Translations under genes and position numbers: made by a program | Part shown: positions 20,401 through 32,033 of the stretch, in pieces | Numbering within the stretch: position 1 is the first letter of the stretch | Layout of the letters: every line of letters starts with the position of its first letter | Notes under the pieces: generated by a model | Told to the model about the DNA's origin: nothing | Database searches by the model: none | Seen by the model: only the letters and a program-made list of their open reading frames with translations | NCBI RefSeq assembly: GCF_041381155.1 | Contig: NC_091147.1 | Location: forward strand, 38,752,053-38,816,052 | From: Argopecten irradians | Lineage: Eukaryota > Mollusca > Bivalvia > Pectinida > Pectinidae | Length of the DNA: 64,000 nt | Direction of reading: 5' to 3'

Positions 20401-23083
20401 AACTTCCCGGCAATTATTGAGTACTGAAAGTTGGAAGAAATGGTGTCTCTAAACTCAGGTGCCGAACCTGGCAAATATGTAAACTGCATAAAATAAACTA
20501 GATAATCATGAAAACAGCTGCTCGGATACTTATAGCAGGAAGTTATGTTTACTTCAAAACTTCACATTAATGTTCGGTCCGGCAAAATCTTGTTCGGTGC
20601 GGCTTACTCACAGTCCTTGCTGGTCCGAATGTCCGACCAATTTTTTACTTTTGCGATGTGTATATCACTGGAAATGAGCAAATTTTCGTGCCAGATCGAT
20701 ATCTAATCTTGTGAATTTCGAATTTGCAGTCAAAGTGATTTATTTTTGTAAATTTCATTATCAGAGTAGTGAAATCGCGAAAATTAATTACCAAGTATTG
20801 TATTACTCAACAGGTAATTATAATAGAAAGAAATAATTCTAAGTCAAAACTCGTACCTACTTTATTAATTGTTGCATATTTGGGTCAGCCCCATATCTAA
20901 GGGTATACCTAAAATGTGAAATTAAGCCTCTGCAAAATTTTTAATATACATGTACATGGAGTACTTGTAAATGTACCGTGTGATATGATAAAGTGGCAAT
21001 TAAGAGCACACATTATATATTCTTCAATGGGCCTTTGTAAATAAGTAGATACTTAGTCTCCAGATCCTAACTTCCGTTGTCCACAAACAGTGAATGAGCC
21101 TTTTAGTGTATACTATGCCATTAATTAAGGACCATGTAGTTTCCGGTGATGTTTTTTTTTTCAACACTAAATAACATTCATCAGAAGTTATAATTAACAA
21201 GACGAGCATACATACCGTATTCGACCCAATAAGCGCCCATGTCCCTATAAGCACCCCTCCCCCTTTTTTAGGCCTCAATTTCAATTGCCCAGGCATAAAT
21301 AAGGACCAAAATTACATAAAACGGTATAAATTTGCAATAATTTTGACTTATTAGCACCTTTTCATTTTTATAAATTTTTTAAGCGCCCTGGGCACTTATT
21401 GGGTCGAATACGGTATTTACATTTGCTTGTCACTTCTACTATATAAATTAACCAATGCAAAGTGAAGAAAATATGATGGCATAACTGACACCCAAAACGT
21501 GACAATTATTTATGACGTCACTAATGTTGCTGTGGTGACGTCAACTGATCCCTGTCAAAATGGCTGTTCCATATATACATCTTGTGGATGAAATCGTCAT
21601 TGATAAACGGTTTTCCTGATCTAGCTTAAATAATGTTAATGCAGAAACCCTAAAATGAGTTGATAACGTAAATATAAGCATTAAACTATATTCCTATGGC
21701 ATGTATGGTCTATAGATGCCAGAGCATTTTGAAGATTGTCTGCAAAGCTTTGGCATCTATATAGACCATAGATGCCATAGATTGATAGTTTAATGCTTTA
21801 ATAATTAGGTACATAAATATTCATTGTATAGATCGGGATATTCTGACTATACGTAAAATGCCTTAAACTACATTCAGTAGCTATATTATAATTTAGTAAA
21901 CTATTAATTATTATTCCGCCTAAAGACGCCTATGAAGGCAGAAAGGCCTTGTTACAAGAGTCTCTATTTTTTTTCATATACATGTATGTACATAGCATAC
22001 CAAGAGTAATCCATTATTAGTACAGACGAAAAATATATATACAAAAAATAAAAATAATAATGACTGACTGATGTTTACAAAAAAATAAAAACAATAACAA
22101 CATATATATATAGATATTTACAGCCCCAAAATCGATTCCAAGGTCTTTTGGTATAGTTATTAATATTTAAGATTCCAATAAAATAAATGTGATCATATAT
22201 CTCTGTGACCATAAATGTTGGGTCCAATTTTGATCATTAAAAACTTAAAATCATTCTTCTTAAAACGCATGCATATGGTGCTTTACAGCTGATGTCAAGG
22301 CCACAAGTCCCACAGCTATAACTAAAGATGTGAACAAGAAATTTAATCCTATTTGATCTATTTCATATTACCTTATCATTATAAAACCAAAATATACTAG
22401 TTACTGCTGTACATTTATATGCAAAACTAATTCATCTGTTTCTTCATTCCAGGTATCATTACATCACAATTCTTCGTGATCCTGTCGGGCGATATTTGAG
22501 CGAGTTTAAACATGTACAACGTGGAGCGACCTGGAAAACGGCACGGCTGTTCTGTAATGGCCGCCAAGCTACTCTAGAAGAGGTGCCGTTTTGTTACGAA
22601 GGTGAAACCTGGGAAGACGTTACCTTAGATAGCTTTCTGGACTGTAGATACAACTTAGCTAACAATCGCCAAACACGAATGTTGGCAAACCTTAGCAAAA
22701 TTAACTGTTATAACAAGACAGGTTTAACAGACGAAGAGCGGGACCAAAAAATGTTGGAGAGTGCGATCGAGAATCTCCAAAACTTCTCTTTCTTTGGACT
22801 AACTGAGTTTCAAAAAGAAACTCAACATTTGTTTGAACACACTTTTAATCTGAAGTTTATAGATGACTTTGAGCAGCACAATGCTACACACAGAAAAAAG
22901 CTGCCTGTCACAGCAGATATTACGGCTAAAATTAAGAAGCACAATAACCTAGATCTGCAGCTGTACCAGTTTGCGCGTGAGCTTTTCCAGAGGCGTGTGG
23001 AAAAAATGGAGAATGATCTGAGACAGGAAATGGAAGACAGCACAAATGAAGAAGTTATAATCGGATTACCAGGAAATAATTAG
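16952..23083 (+). CDS. HS6ST: Heparan sulfate 6-O-sulfotransferase (two exons, 373 aa)
   Basis: Exon 1 is 16952-17442 and exon 2 is 22453-23083; the join completes an Arg codon. The enzyme transfers sulfate from PAPS to the 6-O position of glucosamine in heparan sulfate in the Golgi. Visible parts: a short cytoplasmic tail, a signal-anchor at residues 8-25 (type II), the 5'-phosphosulfate loop FLHIQKTGGTTFGRHL (about 81-96, Lys86), the CxCxxxxKKCxC cysteine cluster, LFSRYSTGWACGLHADWTEL (126-145, with the His of GLHADW that serves as base in this family), and the 3'-phosphate segment ILRDPVGRYLSEF beginning at residue 170. FKHVQRGATWK, YNLANNRQ and FFGLTEFQ follow. It is shorter than vertebrate paralogues because the variable C-terminal tail is nearly absent. 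All key motifs are intact. Confidence 0.95.
17613..18142. mobile_element. TIR element in the HS6ST intron
   Basis: About 530 bp with long inverted ends of roughly 90 bp: AGGGAGAAGTCCTGATACC...ATAGCCAAATATAGCTATAT at the left and ATATAGCTATATTTGGCTAT...GGTATCAGGACTTCTCCCT at the right. No coding frame. Only one copy in this window. Confidence 0.85.
18561..18582 (+). repeat. (AT)n microsatellite
   Basis: About 11 AT units in the HS6ST intron. Confidence 0.9.
18938..20324. mobile_element. 1.4-kb TIR element in the HS6ST intron
   Basis: Left end ATGCCAGACGTTTCATCCCG then AATTTGGTTAGCCCCCAG. Right end GGGCGAACCAACTTCGGGGT then GAAACATCTGG, the inverse. Subterminal (G)GGGCGAAACGTC boxes recur. 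The interior is AT-rich and shows no transposase; open frames at 19662-19907 and 20078-20263 look non-coding. Related boxes recur at 34855-34935. Confidence 0.7.
21213..21415. mobile_element. Family E TIR element, short form
   Basis: 203 bp with clean ends TACCGTATTCGACCCAATAA then GCGCCC, and the inverse GGGCACTTATTGGGTCGAAT then ACGGTA. A second pair (GCACCCCTCCCC / AGCACC) lies inside. In the HS6ST intron. Confidence 0.85.
21678..21798. repeat. Hairpin in the HS6ST intron
   Basis: AGCATTAAACTATATTCCTA then TGGCATGTATGGTCTATAGA at the left; TCTATATAGACCATAGATGC then CATAGATTGATAGTTTAATG at the right. About 45-bp arms. Confidence 0.85.
22453..23083 (+). CDS. HS6ST: HS6ST exon 2 and stop
   Basis: The acceptor is CTTCATTCCAG at 22442-22452. 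The first base finishes the split Arg codon, then YHYITILRDPVGRYLSEF follows. Ends at TAG 23081-23083. The exon junction just before the ITxLRDP segment matches the vertebrate HS6ST genes as I recall them. Confidence 0.94.
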
Positions 23084-24359
23084 ATCAAATAAGGTGTTTC
23101 TTCTGTTTCACTATATGATCTGGAAGAGCTTTTGAAAGAATGATATAATCAGTTCAATCGATAATGTTCCCTTCCTTTTCCCCCATTTTTTCGGATGTCT
23201 AACATTTTTACATCTTCTGATAATTACATTACAAACCATGACCCTGTTACTGGGTTGACGTAATCAGAAGCCTTGGCTAGTCATGATCAAGATGTAAAAT
23301 TTTAGCATGGCCATACCATTTTGATGTCCAATGCGTATAAAACTATTTTTTAGAATATTTTTAGAATTCAGAAACGTAACAAGTATTAACTTAAACATAT
23401 TTATCAAAAGTTAGAATTTGAAGGATAGAAAAATTATGTATGAAAAACAAGAAATGTGTGAATTAAAAAAAGATGGAATGCAAATTTAAAATGGTATGAT
23501 TTGTCCATGTGCCAAACAAAAGTTATCGCCCTTCACAAAAACATGAAAAGTGTTGTTAAATATCAAATTTGGAAATATTTTTCTAGAAATGAATTGCATA
23601 TATACAATTCACTATATTACCCATCTTTCTTTTTAAGATTTTGCTTGAAATGTCATTTGATAACGTGGGAGGATGTGTTTTAAACAAGTATGTATTTTTG
23701 AAAAGTGATTGAAACATAACCCTTAAAATTTATTTGGAATCTTATAGACGCCATAGTTTTAACACAGCTGCATGATTTTCAAGTGGTATATATTTGTCAC
23801 AATTTAGCCACAAATTGTGCACAAGTTTTGATATAATTAAAGAGGATATTGTATGTATTTTTGTATCTGGTTCAATAGACCCTCCAGAATGTGGTACGCA
23901 AACCATAATTATAAACTGTACCCATATATATAACTACATTTGTATTCATGCTAGTATGTTAATGTTAGTTTATCTGAGTCAGTTTTAATGAACTCATGTC
24001 TGTTTTTTAAATAAGTCCACGTCTGCTATTCTGCTATATAATAAGCCTTTGAGCTTTTTTCTATGGATAAGTGACCGGTAATTTATATTTATATCACTCT
24101 TGACATCTGACATCCATTATATTTCTTCCAGTGTTTTAATGTATATCTTTGTTGATATCTCCAGACTTCTTTTAACAGATAATATAAGTTGAATATGATC
24201 AATTTTGTAGAAAGTTAGTGCATATATTCAATGACTGAAAATAGAAAATGTTTTTGAGACTATATGTAAATTTTGATTGAGCGATACATATCTCCAAGAT
24301 AAGCATGTAAAAATGTAAAAATATATATTATGTTATTGTACAGCCAACCATCTGTACGT

Positions 24360-24716
24360 ACATTAATAACACCAGAAAATGCATACCGATGATCTAAAAT
24401 AAGGTTACGACACCAAACATATGCAAGATTGCCTGCGTAATATATGAAAACAGTGGAGAGTCAATTCGCTGTTTTGCCATCTGGCGCAGTGATAGTCAAC
24501 TACCGCGCGGTATTTAGGACGACGGCGGGAAACATAATACGACCCGCGTTATGAAAATAAACATTTTATTTATTTTAATCAAATCGTTCAGAAGGTGATG
24601 ATAAATGTAGTATTAACGGTAAGTTAATAATTTTTAGGACTCTACAAAATTATCGATCTTGTTTTACGTTCCCATTTTAAAAATTAAAAGCCGTTTCGGA
24701 AAGGTAGTGGGCCTTT
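24360..24716 (+). mobile_element. Family A TIR element, copy 2 (left end missing)
   Basis: Matches copy 1 from CATTAATAAC onward, including GCAAGATT(T/G)CCTGCGTAAT and ACGACGGCGGGAAACATAA, and ends CGGAAAGGTAGTGGGCCT then TTAA. The first 40 or so bases, including the left TIR, are absent. Confidence 0.85.
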
Positions 24717-24754
24717 AACCTTATATTTCATTTCCTGTATTGTGAGTGACATAT

Positions 24755-24940
24755 TCCGTATTTGCATATTACAGAGTTATCTGCCCTTTCGGGTAGGTAT
24801 TGATTGTGACTTCATGTGTTTGCAAGCGTAACATCATATTTTTCGGAGAAAACAGCCTGAATTGCGCTCACAAAATAATGACGTAACAATCTATTCCTAC
24901 CCGCAAGGGAGCTAACTCTGTAATATGAAAAGATGAAATA
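24755..24940. mobile_element. Family C palindromic element, copy 3
   Basis: Begins TTCCGTATTTGCATATTACA and ends CTCTGTAATATGAAAAGATG. Contains GGTAGGTATTGATTGTGAC, then GAATTGCGCTCACAAAATAA and ATGACGTAAC. It lies immediately downstream of family A copy 2. Confidence 0.82.
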
Positions 24941-25523
24941 AAAAGCAGAAAAATAGTTTTATGATGATAAACTGATAGATATTCTATCTTTTCTTAAATA
25001 CTACAAATCAATTGTTGTTTTCTTTGACAGTGATCATTGAAAGTGATCGCCGTTTTTTGCTTTAATTTATGGCCTCTTATATTAGTACGTGTAATCTTTT
25101 ATCCCTTGTGAGTGAGAATGGATTTTGACAAAAAATGGGAGAAAGTGGATTTCAATCTAAATGGGTCAAAGGTGGTTTTTTTATGAGTTGTAATGAATGT
25201 TATCTAGACAGACTTATTGTAAACTTTCGAGTCAAGCTAATTTTGAAGATTCTAATGAGATTGGAAGTAATGAGATTGGATGTCATTGTAAAATGTAAGC
25301 ATTCATTGATAATTTCTGAGGTATATAGCAATATTTAGTTGTTAACATTCAAGTTGAGAACTCATTTGAATGTTTTATGTGGATGTTAAATATTTCCTTT
25401 AATTTTGGGCTGCTAGAGAATATATATGAGGCTCCAAAGTACACCATACAGTGCATAATAACTTTGGGTCGCTGATGTATATATACAGTACACATGTATA
25501 CCATGCAGTTCTATTTACTGTAT

Positions 25524-25714
25524 AATATTTCGTCTTTGCATATTACAGAGTTAGCTCCCTTGCGGGTAGGTATTGTTTGTTACGTCATTATTTTGTGAGC
25601 GCAATTTACGCCGTTTTCTCCTAAAAGTTTGACGTTACGCTCGCAAACACATGACGTCACAATTAATACATGCCCGCAAGGGCAGATAACTCTGTAATAT
25701 GCAAATACAGAATA
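25524..25714. mobile_element. Family C palindromic element, copy 4
   Basis: A well-kept copy: GTCTTTGCATATTACAGAG ... CTCTGTAATATGCAAATAC. TGACGTCA is at 25652-25659. Confidence 0.85.
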
Positions 25715-25803
25715 TAATAAGTTTGGGTCACTTTGGTATATCTTATAAGTTTAAAAGATTCCATAGTACTACGCCACAGGCTGCTGACTCTATGTTTTAC
25801 ACA

Positions 25804-25965
25804 TATTCCATTTTTTCAAATTATAGAGTTAGCTCCCCTGCAGGTAATTATCCATTGTGACATCATAATTTTGTGGAAAAGAATTACTTAAAGTTCATAA
25901 ACACATGATGTCAAATCAATACCCACCCGCAAGGGCAGATAACTGTAATATACACATACAAAATG
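25804..25965. mobile_element. Family C palindromic element, copy 5 (shortened)
   Basis: Begins TTCCATTTTTTCAAATTATA and ends AACTGTAATATACACATAC. The centre is shortened, and CGCAAGGGCAGATAACT is kept. It lies about 90 bp from copy 4. Confidence 0.75.
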
Positions 25966-26199
25966 GAGATGTCTATATAATTATAGAATAAAAACCTGCG
26001 AAAGTACATTATACAGTGCGTAATTTGTAATTAAATAAACATGTTGGTCATTTACTTCCATTTTAGTGAATTGCTATCAGTATCTTAAATTTGTATTTAC
26101 CTACTTTTACCGTATTACATCCAAATTTTAGATGATTTACAAGGAGTACTGGTTACCACTAGTAGGTATATATACAGTCCACTATCTCAATAAACCAAT

Positions 26200-26382
26200 T
26201 TGAAGTCAAACCTATCTTAGGAACCATCTCTGTATAAAGACCACCTGCTTCATAATACCTCTTTCTTTGGGTTCCAAATGGTCAATTTCAACACACTTTG
26301 ACCTGTGTATAAAGACCACTTTTCTAAAATGACCATTTTGCTTGGTCCATTTGGTGGTCTTTATAGACAGGTTTCAATGTAC
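26200..26382. mobile_element. Palindromic element with AAAGACCACC boxes
   Basis: GAAGTCAAACCTATCTTAGG ... TATAAAGACCACCTGC at the left; GGTGGTCTTTATAGACAGGT then TTCAATG at the right. A related partial end lies at 5090-5125 (GAAGTCAAACCTGTTAATAT) and another near 49420-49500. Confidence 0.72.
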
Positions 26383-26444
26383 TCTTTTGTCTTTAAATGA
26401 AACATTCTTTAAGTTTTGAAAGTTTTTACACATATTACCACAAG

Positions 26445-26595
26445 CCCTCCACCTCTGGGTCGCGAGTTCGAATCCCATGTGGGGCAATTACCAGATACTG
26501 ACTGCTGGTAGGTGGTTTTTCTCCGGGTACTCTCCTCCACCAACAAACCTGGCACATCCTTACATGACCCTGGCTGTTAATAGAATGTTAAAGTA
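26445..26595 (+). mobile_element. tRNA-derived SINE, 5'-truncated
   Basis: A pol III B box (GAGTTCGAATCCC, 26464-26476) is followed by a shared central segment (GTGGTTTTTCTCCGGGTACT) and the tail CCTTACATGACCCTGGCTGT then TAATAG. The A box is not clear. Confidence 0.78.
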
Positions 26596-27051
26596 ATAAA
26601 ACCAAAGATTTGAAGACATTTTGTATGTTGTATATTGGGAGAAAGAGTTTTCACATACTAAAAGAAGTCATCTTCCTGTTCCACAAGTGAAATAAGAATC
26701 TGTGTATATATTGACTCTGTCTGTTAATAGAAAGTTAAACCTAATTATGTATCATTGATTATTAGTATTAACGAGGCAAATGAAGTGACTGTTATATACT
26801 AATTAATCATCAAGATTGTATTTTGCTTCAAAATGAATTTCTGTTGGGTTTAAGCATTAGAAATGAAATTGTAATCTTGTGTCAAAGTTCATACCATATA
26901 TACAGCTTTATGGATTAGGGTGTAAACAGCAGTTACTAAGTTTTCAAGTATTACTGATATTATATATATATATACCAAACACTGGGTACATGTAATAGAA
27001 AAACATGAACACTTGAAATGCTTTACAAATTTTTCCTGTTTTAAAGTTTAA

Positions 27052-27413
27052 AGATGCTCCACTGCTGACAAATGGTATTTTTCCACTATTAAAAAGAGGA
27101 ACAGACGATTTAGTATTTTTCTTCAGTAACAAAAGTTACTTACTGTACATGTACACCACTACCACCATTGAAAAGTTTCAGCTTCTAATTTTACTTCAAG
27201 TTAAAAATATGAAAAATAATTAATTGCATCCCGAAAAAATTACGTGTCACTATATTCTATATGGAAGGAAGTACTGATTGCGCATGCACCAAAGGCGAAA
27301 TCAATTATTTTATATTATTTTTTGTGTTGATTAGACATATATATACGTGATCAAACACCAATTATTGTTCAACTAATGAACATCATTTATGCTTTGTCGG
27401 CGGTGGAGCATCT
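27052..27413 (-). mobile_element. Family B TIR element, copy 2
   Basis: Inverted relative to copy 1. Ends AGATGCTCCACTGCTGAC / CGGCGGTGGAGCATCT with TTAA at 27048-27051 and 27414-27417. Contains GTACTGATTGCGCATGCACC. Confidence 0.87.
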
Positions 27414-27841
27414 TTAAAACAATCCTAAATATGTATGAAGATCTATGATCTGTGTATATACATAATTAGATGTAGCTTTACTGTCTGTCACTAGAATAGA
27501 AACAAACAATTCTATTGTTTTCAATCATGTGTTTGCTTCAGTGATGTTTTTATTAATCTACCAGTATTAAATTGCACATATGTCTTTACATTTTAACTTG
27601 CATTGTTGAAAGAAAATCCTAGATTTTGTTAAGCGAGTGAAATTCAGTAGTGCTTTGAAAATTGCTTTATAGAAGGAAAGTAGACTCCGTCAAAGCAAGT
27701 GTTTTTGGACAATAATCTTTGGTGGTGCTTCCAAGGATTTAGATTATATTGAAATAAGAGGACGACTCTCTTTGTATTGTAAATTTAAAATGCAATATAT
27801 TGTGACATCTATTTTCATTAATGATAGTGCTGTATTAAGTA

Positions 27842-28032
27842 AGGTATTACAGTATTTGCATAATACAGAGTTATCTGCCCTTGTGGGCAGGTATTGATTG
27901 TAACATCGTATGTTTGCCAGCGTAATGTAATACTTTTCAGAGAAAACAACGTGAATTGTGCTCACAAAGTAATGACGTCACAATGGATATCTATTCGCAA
28001 GGGAGCTAACTCTGTAATTTGCAAAGACGGAA
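27842..28032. mobile_element. Family C palindromic element, copy 6
   Basis: GGTATTACAGTATTTGCATA ... CTCTGTAATTTGCAAAGAC. TGACGTCA at 27973-27980. Arms hold GGGCAGGTATTGATTGTAAC and its inverse. Confidence 0.82.
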
Positions 28033-28472
28033 TAGTTTTATGTTGAAGTTAAGATGTACGAAATCCATATTAATAACCAAAGATATAATATTGTTATAAA
28101 TGGTACAATTTTAACCTGTATTTTAAAGTTATTTCACTAGATTACCTCCCTTGGTTTGAGTTTATTTCAAAATGATCAAGATCTATCAAAGCTTTCATAT
28201 GAGGCTCAGATTGTTTACGCACATCTTCTTAATAAAGAATTAATGTATACTATTCACAAAAGTCACAAATATTTTTGTGGCTGTTTTACTTCAGGACGAT
28301 AGATTATGAATGCATGCAGCTTTTCTGATATTAGTTTGTAATATTTTCACTTAGGTATCATGCTTGTCAGATATTTGTTTGCAATATTTTTCACTCTATG
28401 TATCATGCTACCTCACCCTGTGTAGATTAGATGGATCTGATCCTCCATTGTCTTTACCTTTCATTATTGCTC

Positions 28473-28576
28473 AGGCTTTTGGCTCTATAGATATATGTAT
28501 ACAGATACCCCTATATATATGTGTAATACTGTATCAGTAGCTATAGGGGTATCTGTCTATAAAGAGCCAAAATCCT
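28473..28576. repeat. Hairpin with AGGCTTTTGGCTC arms
   Basis: TTTTGGCTCTATAGA...ACAGATACCCCTAT at the left and ATAGGGGTATCTGT...AAAGAGCCAAAA at the right. A possible miniature element. Confidence 0.8.
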
Positions 28577-28842
28577 GTGGTTATTGTAGTATTGGTGAAA
28601 AGAAGCAGAAGAAAACTTTTATTAGCTGTCTAGTTAGTCTGTCAAAACATCATCCTGTTGCTTACCAATATTTATATATATATATATATATGTAATATTT
28701 GTTATATGTAATATTTGTTATACATGTACTGTACATTGCAGGTAATATGAAATATTACTTTTTCGTTGGAAGATGATCTGCTTTGATCGGCATTATCAAT
28801 TGGACTAATTCATGTTCCACATGGTACCCCATAATGTTTGTG

Positions 28843-28934
28843 CGGGATTAGTATCTCTAGTGGTGGGGATTAGTATCTCTAGTGGTGGGGATTAGTATCT
28901 CTAGTGGTGGGGATTAGTATCTCTAGTGGTGGCG
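28843..28934 (+). repeat. 22-bp tandem repeat, four copies
   Basis: TGGTGGGGATTAGTATCTCT then AG, repeated with almost no change. Confidence 0.93.
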
Positions 28935-29355
28935 GAAAGTTACTTTATGTAATCTTCCTGCTGAAATGACGCGAGCACGGGATAGCATCTTTAGACATCA
29001 TTTAATCACCAATAGAAACAAGAGTCCTGCACAAACGTTATCATGTATCATGTGGTACGTGAATTATTCTCATTAGTTTGCTGTTTGTAATCACACAAAA
29101 ATCATTGAATTTTTCTGTCTTTTTTTTTTTTTTTTTTTCCCAGAAAACTTGCTGGTTGTAACTGATTTTTCACCTTTTTATGTCCCTGAAAATTGTTGTT
29201 TGTTATCTCTCAAAATCATGGCGTTATCCTTGTATGTCCCTGGAAATTGCTATATTAGTCTTCCATAACACAGAGACTTGTCAGAAGTTTCAAACCTTTC
29301 CTTGTTATTTAGAACTCTTTACAGTCACTGTAAACTAGCTTATTTTTGTGAAGAT

Positions 29356-29446
29356 TTAACTCTTTCATCCCTGAAATTTCATAATGGACTGGTCTAGTCT
29401 TTGATTTAGAAGAGTCTATATGTGTATTCAGGGGTGACTGAGTTAA
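29356..29446. mobile_element. Family F miniature palindrome, copy 2
   Basis: TTAACTCTTTCATCCCTGAA / TTCAGGGGTGACTGAGTTAA, with ATAATGGACTGGTCTAGTCT in the middle. Confidence 0.85.
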
Positions 29447-30073
29447 TTTCAAAATATACAAAATTGAATTGCACCTTAAAATAAGATGGTTTAAATTATT
29501 CGTAAGATAATATTTTTTTTATTAGTGATTTTGAGCAAGAGAACAAAATATTTATTGAAGAATAGCTTTGAAATTGTTGTTTGTTAAAATAGTCTAAGTT
29601 CTGAGGTTGTACCAGTACATTTGTGTGACCAAATTGTATTTTTGTCTGAATTGTCAAATGTTCAAAATAGCTTTATCTGTCCTGTTACTTTTTCTTATGT
29701 CAGGAGGTATGCCTTAGCAACCCTTAGCTACCAATGAAACAATTGCAAGATTTTTTTCAATTGAGAAGTGGTTATGCATTGTAAGATATTAAAGGTTATA
29801 TCAAGTTATTATCGTGAAGCCCTCTCACCTGTGTAAAAAGGTTGCAAAAAAATCAAAATTGTTAAAGGTGGATTTGGTTACGATGGTGTTGTTAAGTTAA
29901 GTTTGATACTGTGTATTATATGCAGAAATTTACAAAATGGTTGGGTGCTGATTGTTGGGGAATTCTACTCAGAAGCCATGTTAATTAGTTCACTATGTGT
30001 TGTAATGTTTTTTTGTTTCCAGAAAATTCTGGAGTGTATTTGTATGATGGTTATATATAAATTTGTCATGGTT

Positions 30074-30172
30074 ACCGTATTCCACCTAATAAGCGCCCTC
30101 GGCTGTTAAAAATGAGGGGAGAAAAATGAAGGGGCAATTAATAGAGCCAAATTTGTTTGGTCGAAAACGGTA
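30074..30172. mobile_element. Family E TIR element, miniature form
   Basis: TACCGTATTCCACCTAATAA then GCGCCCTCGGC. The far end is GGTCGAAAACGGTAA with ATTAATAGAGCC. Confidence 0.7.
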
Positions 30173-30284
30173 ATATGAATATGTAAAAATGGTAACAGGG
30201 GTTGTTTTATAAATGATGGGATAGGGATGACGGAGTAGTAATACAATTACAGCGACCAAGAAATTAGTTACATTATATGTTGCC

Positions 30285-30592
30285 CATCCTTGATTCTCCA
30301 GGGGTTACTATCACTGTCGTGTTGTCCACCGCTGGAATATGTTATAGCAAAATTGAAGGCATTTCAGGAGAGAAAAAAAGTCACTTTCTTTGAAGATTGC
30401 AAATAGTGACGTCAAACTTCAAAGCCATACGTTTTACCGTTATTTGATTCATTTGATGTACATCAAAGAACCAAACTCCGTTCTCATCTGTTGATGCAGA
30501 AAGAGCCTTCAGTTTCACTATAACTGTGACATAGTCCAGGGGTGGATATATCAAGAGTGATAGTAACCCCTGGAATATCAAGGATGATGTGA
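30285..30592. mobile_element. Family D TIR element, copy 1
   Basis: About 300 bp. The left end is TTCTCCAGGGGTTACTATCA and the right end is the inverse TGATAGTAACCCCTGGAATA. A second inner inverted pair is TGGAATATG...TAGTCCAGGGGTGG. The interior holds TTTGATGTACATCAAAG, itself palindromic. No coding frame. Confidence 0.8.
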
Positions 30593-31007
30593 CTCCATAA
30601 GCTTTCTTTAAATAACAAATGTTTGTAAGGGTTCTGGTTAAGAGGTTGTTTTAGATATATTTCATAACTACATGCTTATGCTTAGTAATGTTTGTCTTTG
30701 TAATGTCAAAAAAGATGAATTTCATCAGAATTTTGGTGTTTGAATTTTAACCTGAGAATATTTGATAAAAGCATATCTTTTTAGATTTATTTTATCTTAC
30801 TATATACTCGGATAAATCCTTCATGAATTGCTCTCATACTTAGCTCCCAAATTAGATAAATCCCATGTATAAATGACGTGACTATGATAGAATGTCATTT
30901 CACATATTTTTGATAAAAAGTGTAAATTGAATGACTTTCAAGGGGAATTTGACACAAGAGTCCAAAAACACATTATCATTTCATTATACGTTAGCTATAA
31001 AGACTGC

Positions 31008-31094
31008 ATCGTCTTAGACCCACGGGTGATCACACTACACTATGCTACACTTATAGCGTAGTGTAGTGCGATCACCCGTGGGTCTCTGACGATG
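31008..31094. repeat. Long hairpin
   Basis: Arms CATCGTCTTAGACCCACGGG then TGATCACACTACACTA and the inverse, about 38 bp each, separated by roughly 15 bp. Two or three mismatches. Confidence 0.88.
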
Positions 31095-31588
31095 TAAAGA
31101 CTGGGAATTCACATTTTGTGTCAATACCTGTGACAGAACTAAAAACATATATATACAACTTTGCTGGAATTGCATGCGACTTAAATGTATAAAGCTACAA
31201 GTATATACGGTATGTGACTGTATGAGAGAAGCGAGTTGGCTCTACACATGTGTATATTTTGATGTTTACCTGCAAAACAAGATGTACAAGTAGTTAGATT
31301 TTTGTGCACAAGTATAAATTATCTTATAGATAATAAACAATGTTTATTTTTTTTCTCTTTCATAAAACTGGGAAATAAAATCTAAAATCAACATATCTTA
31401 AAATCGGCTCTTTTGTCATGATTTATATGAATAACTACTTTTAAAACATATAATGGTACTGTGCTCAACCAAAAAAGTGTCCCATCACACTTTTTTGAAG
31501 TCTAAACTTTGCTTACCTGGAAATGTGAAAAACATTCTGGTTTCTTTAATTGGTTGATTTCTTTTGCAAATTGATTTATGTTAAAATA

Positions 31589-31659
31589 ACAAAAATTGAA
31601 CTACACTTTTTGTAAAATTACTGCAGTAATTTTGCAAAAAGTGTAGTTCATTTTTTGTT
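31589..31659. repeat. Near-perfect palindrome centred on CTGCAG
   Basis: GAACTACACTTTTTGTAAAA then TTACTGCAGTAA and the inverse. The core 31598-31649 is almost perfect. Confidence 0.9.
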
Positions 31660-31689
31660 CTATTAACTGCCCTAAATGTTTCAGTTATC

Positions 31690-31726
31690 AAAGTAATAGG
31701 GCGCTTTTTGGGTTGAATACAGTACT
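31690..31726. mobile_element. Family E solo end
   Basis: TAGGGCGCTTTTTGGGTTGA then ATACAGTA. Only one end is seen. Confidence 0.5.
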
Positions 31727-31798
31727 TCTGATTTGATTTATTGATTACTGTATGGTTACTATGTTCAATTATCCAAACGTTCTTGCACCAAAGATATC

Positions 31799-32033
31799 GG
31801 GGCCCAGTTGTTCAAAAGTTGATTAGGCTAATCACAGACTAATGACAATTTTCAAATCAAGATAAAAAAAAATCTGGTTATAGAAATTTTACAAAATTTT
31901 ACAAGATTCTTAAGAACTCCACTCTTTTCTTACTTGCTGATTTCAGTGCAAATGTAATCACAAATATTGAAGTAAATGAGAACTGAAAATTTCACTAATT
32001 AAGTGATTAAGCTAATCATCCTTTGAACAAGTT
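31799..32033. mobile_element. Palindromic element with GATTAG(G/C)CTAATC ends
   Basis: GGCCCAGTTGTTCAAAAGTT then GATTAGGCTAATCAC at the left; GTGATTAAGCTAATCATCCT then TTGAACAAG at the right. About 235 bp, no coding frame. Confidence 0.7.

Larger units (their letters stand above)
17443..22452 (+). other. HS6ST: HS6ST intron
   Basis: 5.0 kb, GT-AG. Holds the 17613 TIR element, (AT)n, the 1.4-kb TIR element, the short family E element and one hairpin. These known elements account for a bit over two fifths of it. No nested gene seen. Confidence 0.85.

Noticed and set aside
28843..28934. CRISPR-like array
   Set aside because: Units are directly adjacent with no spacers; the genome is animal.
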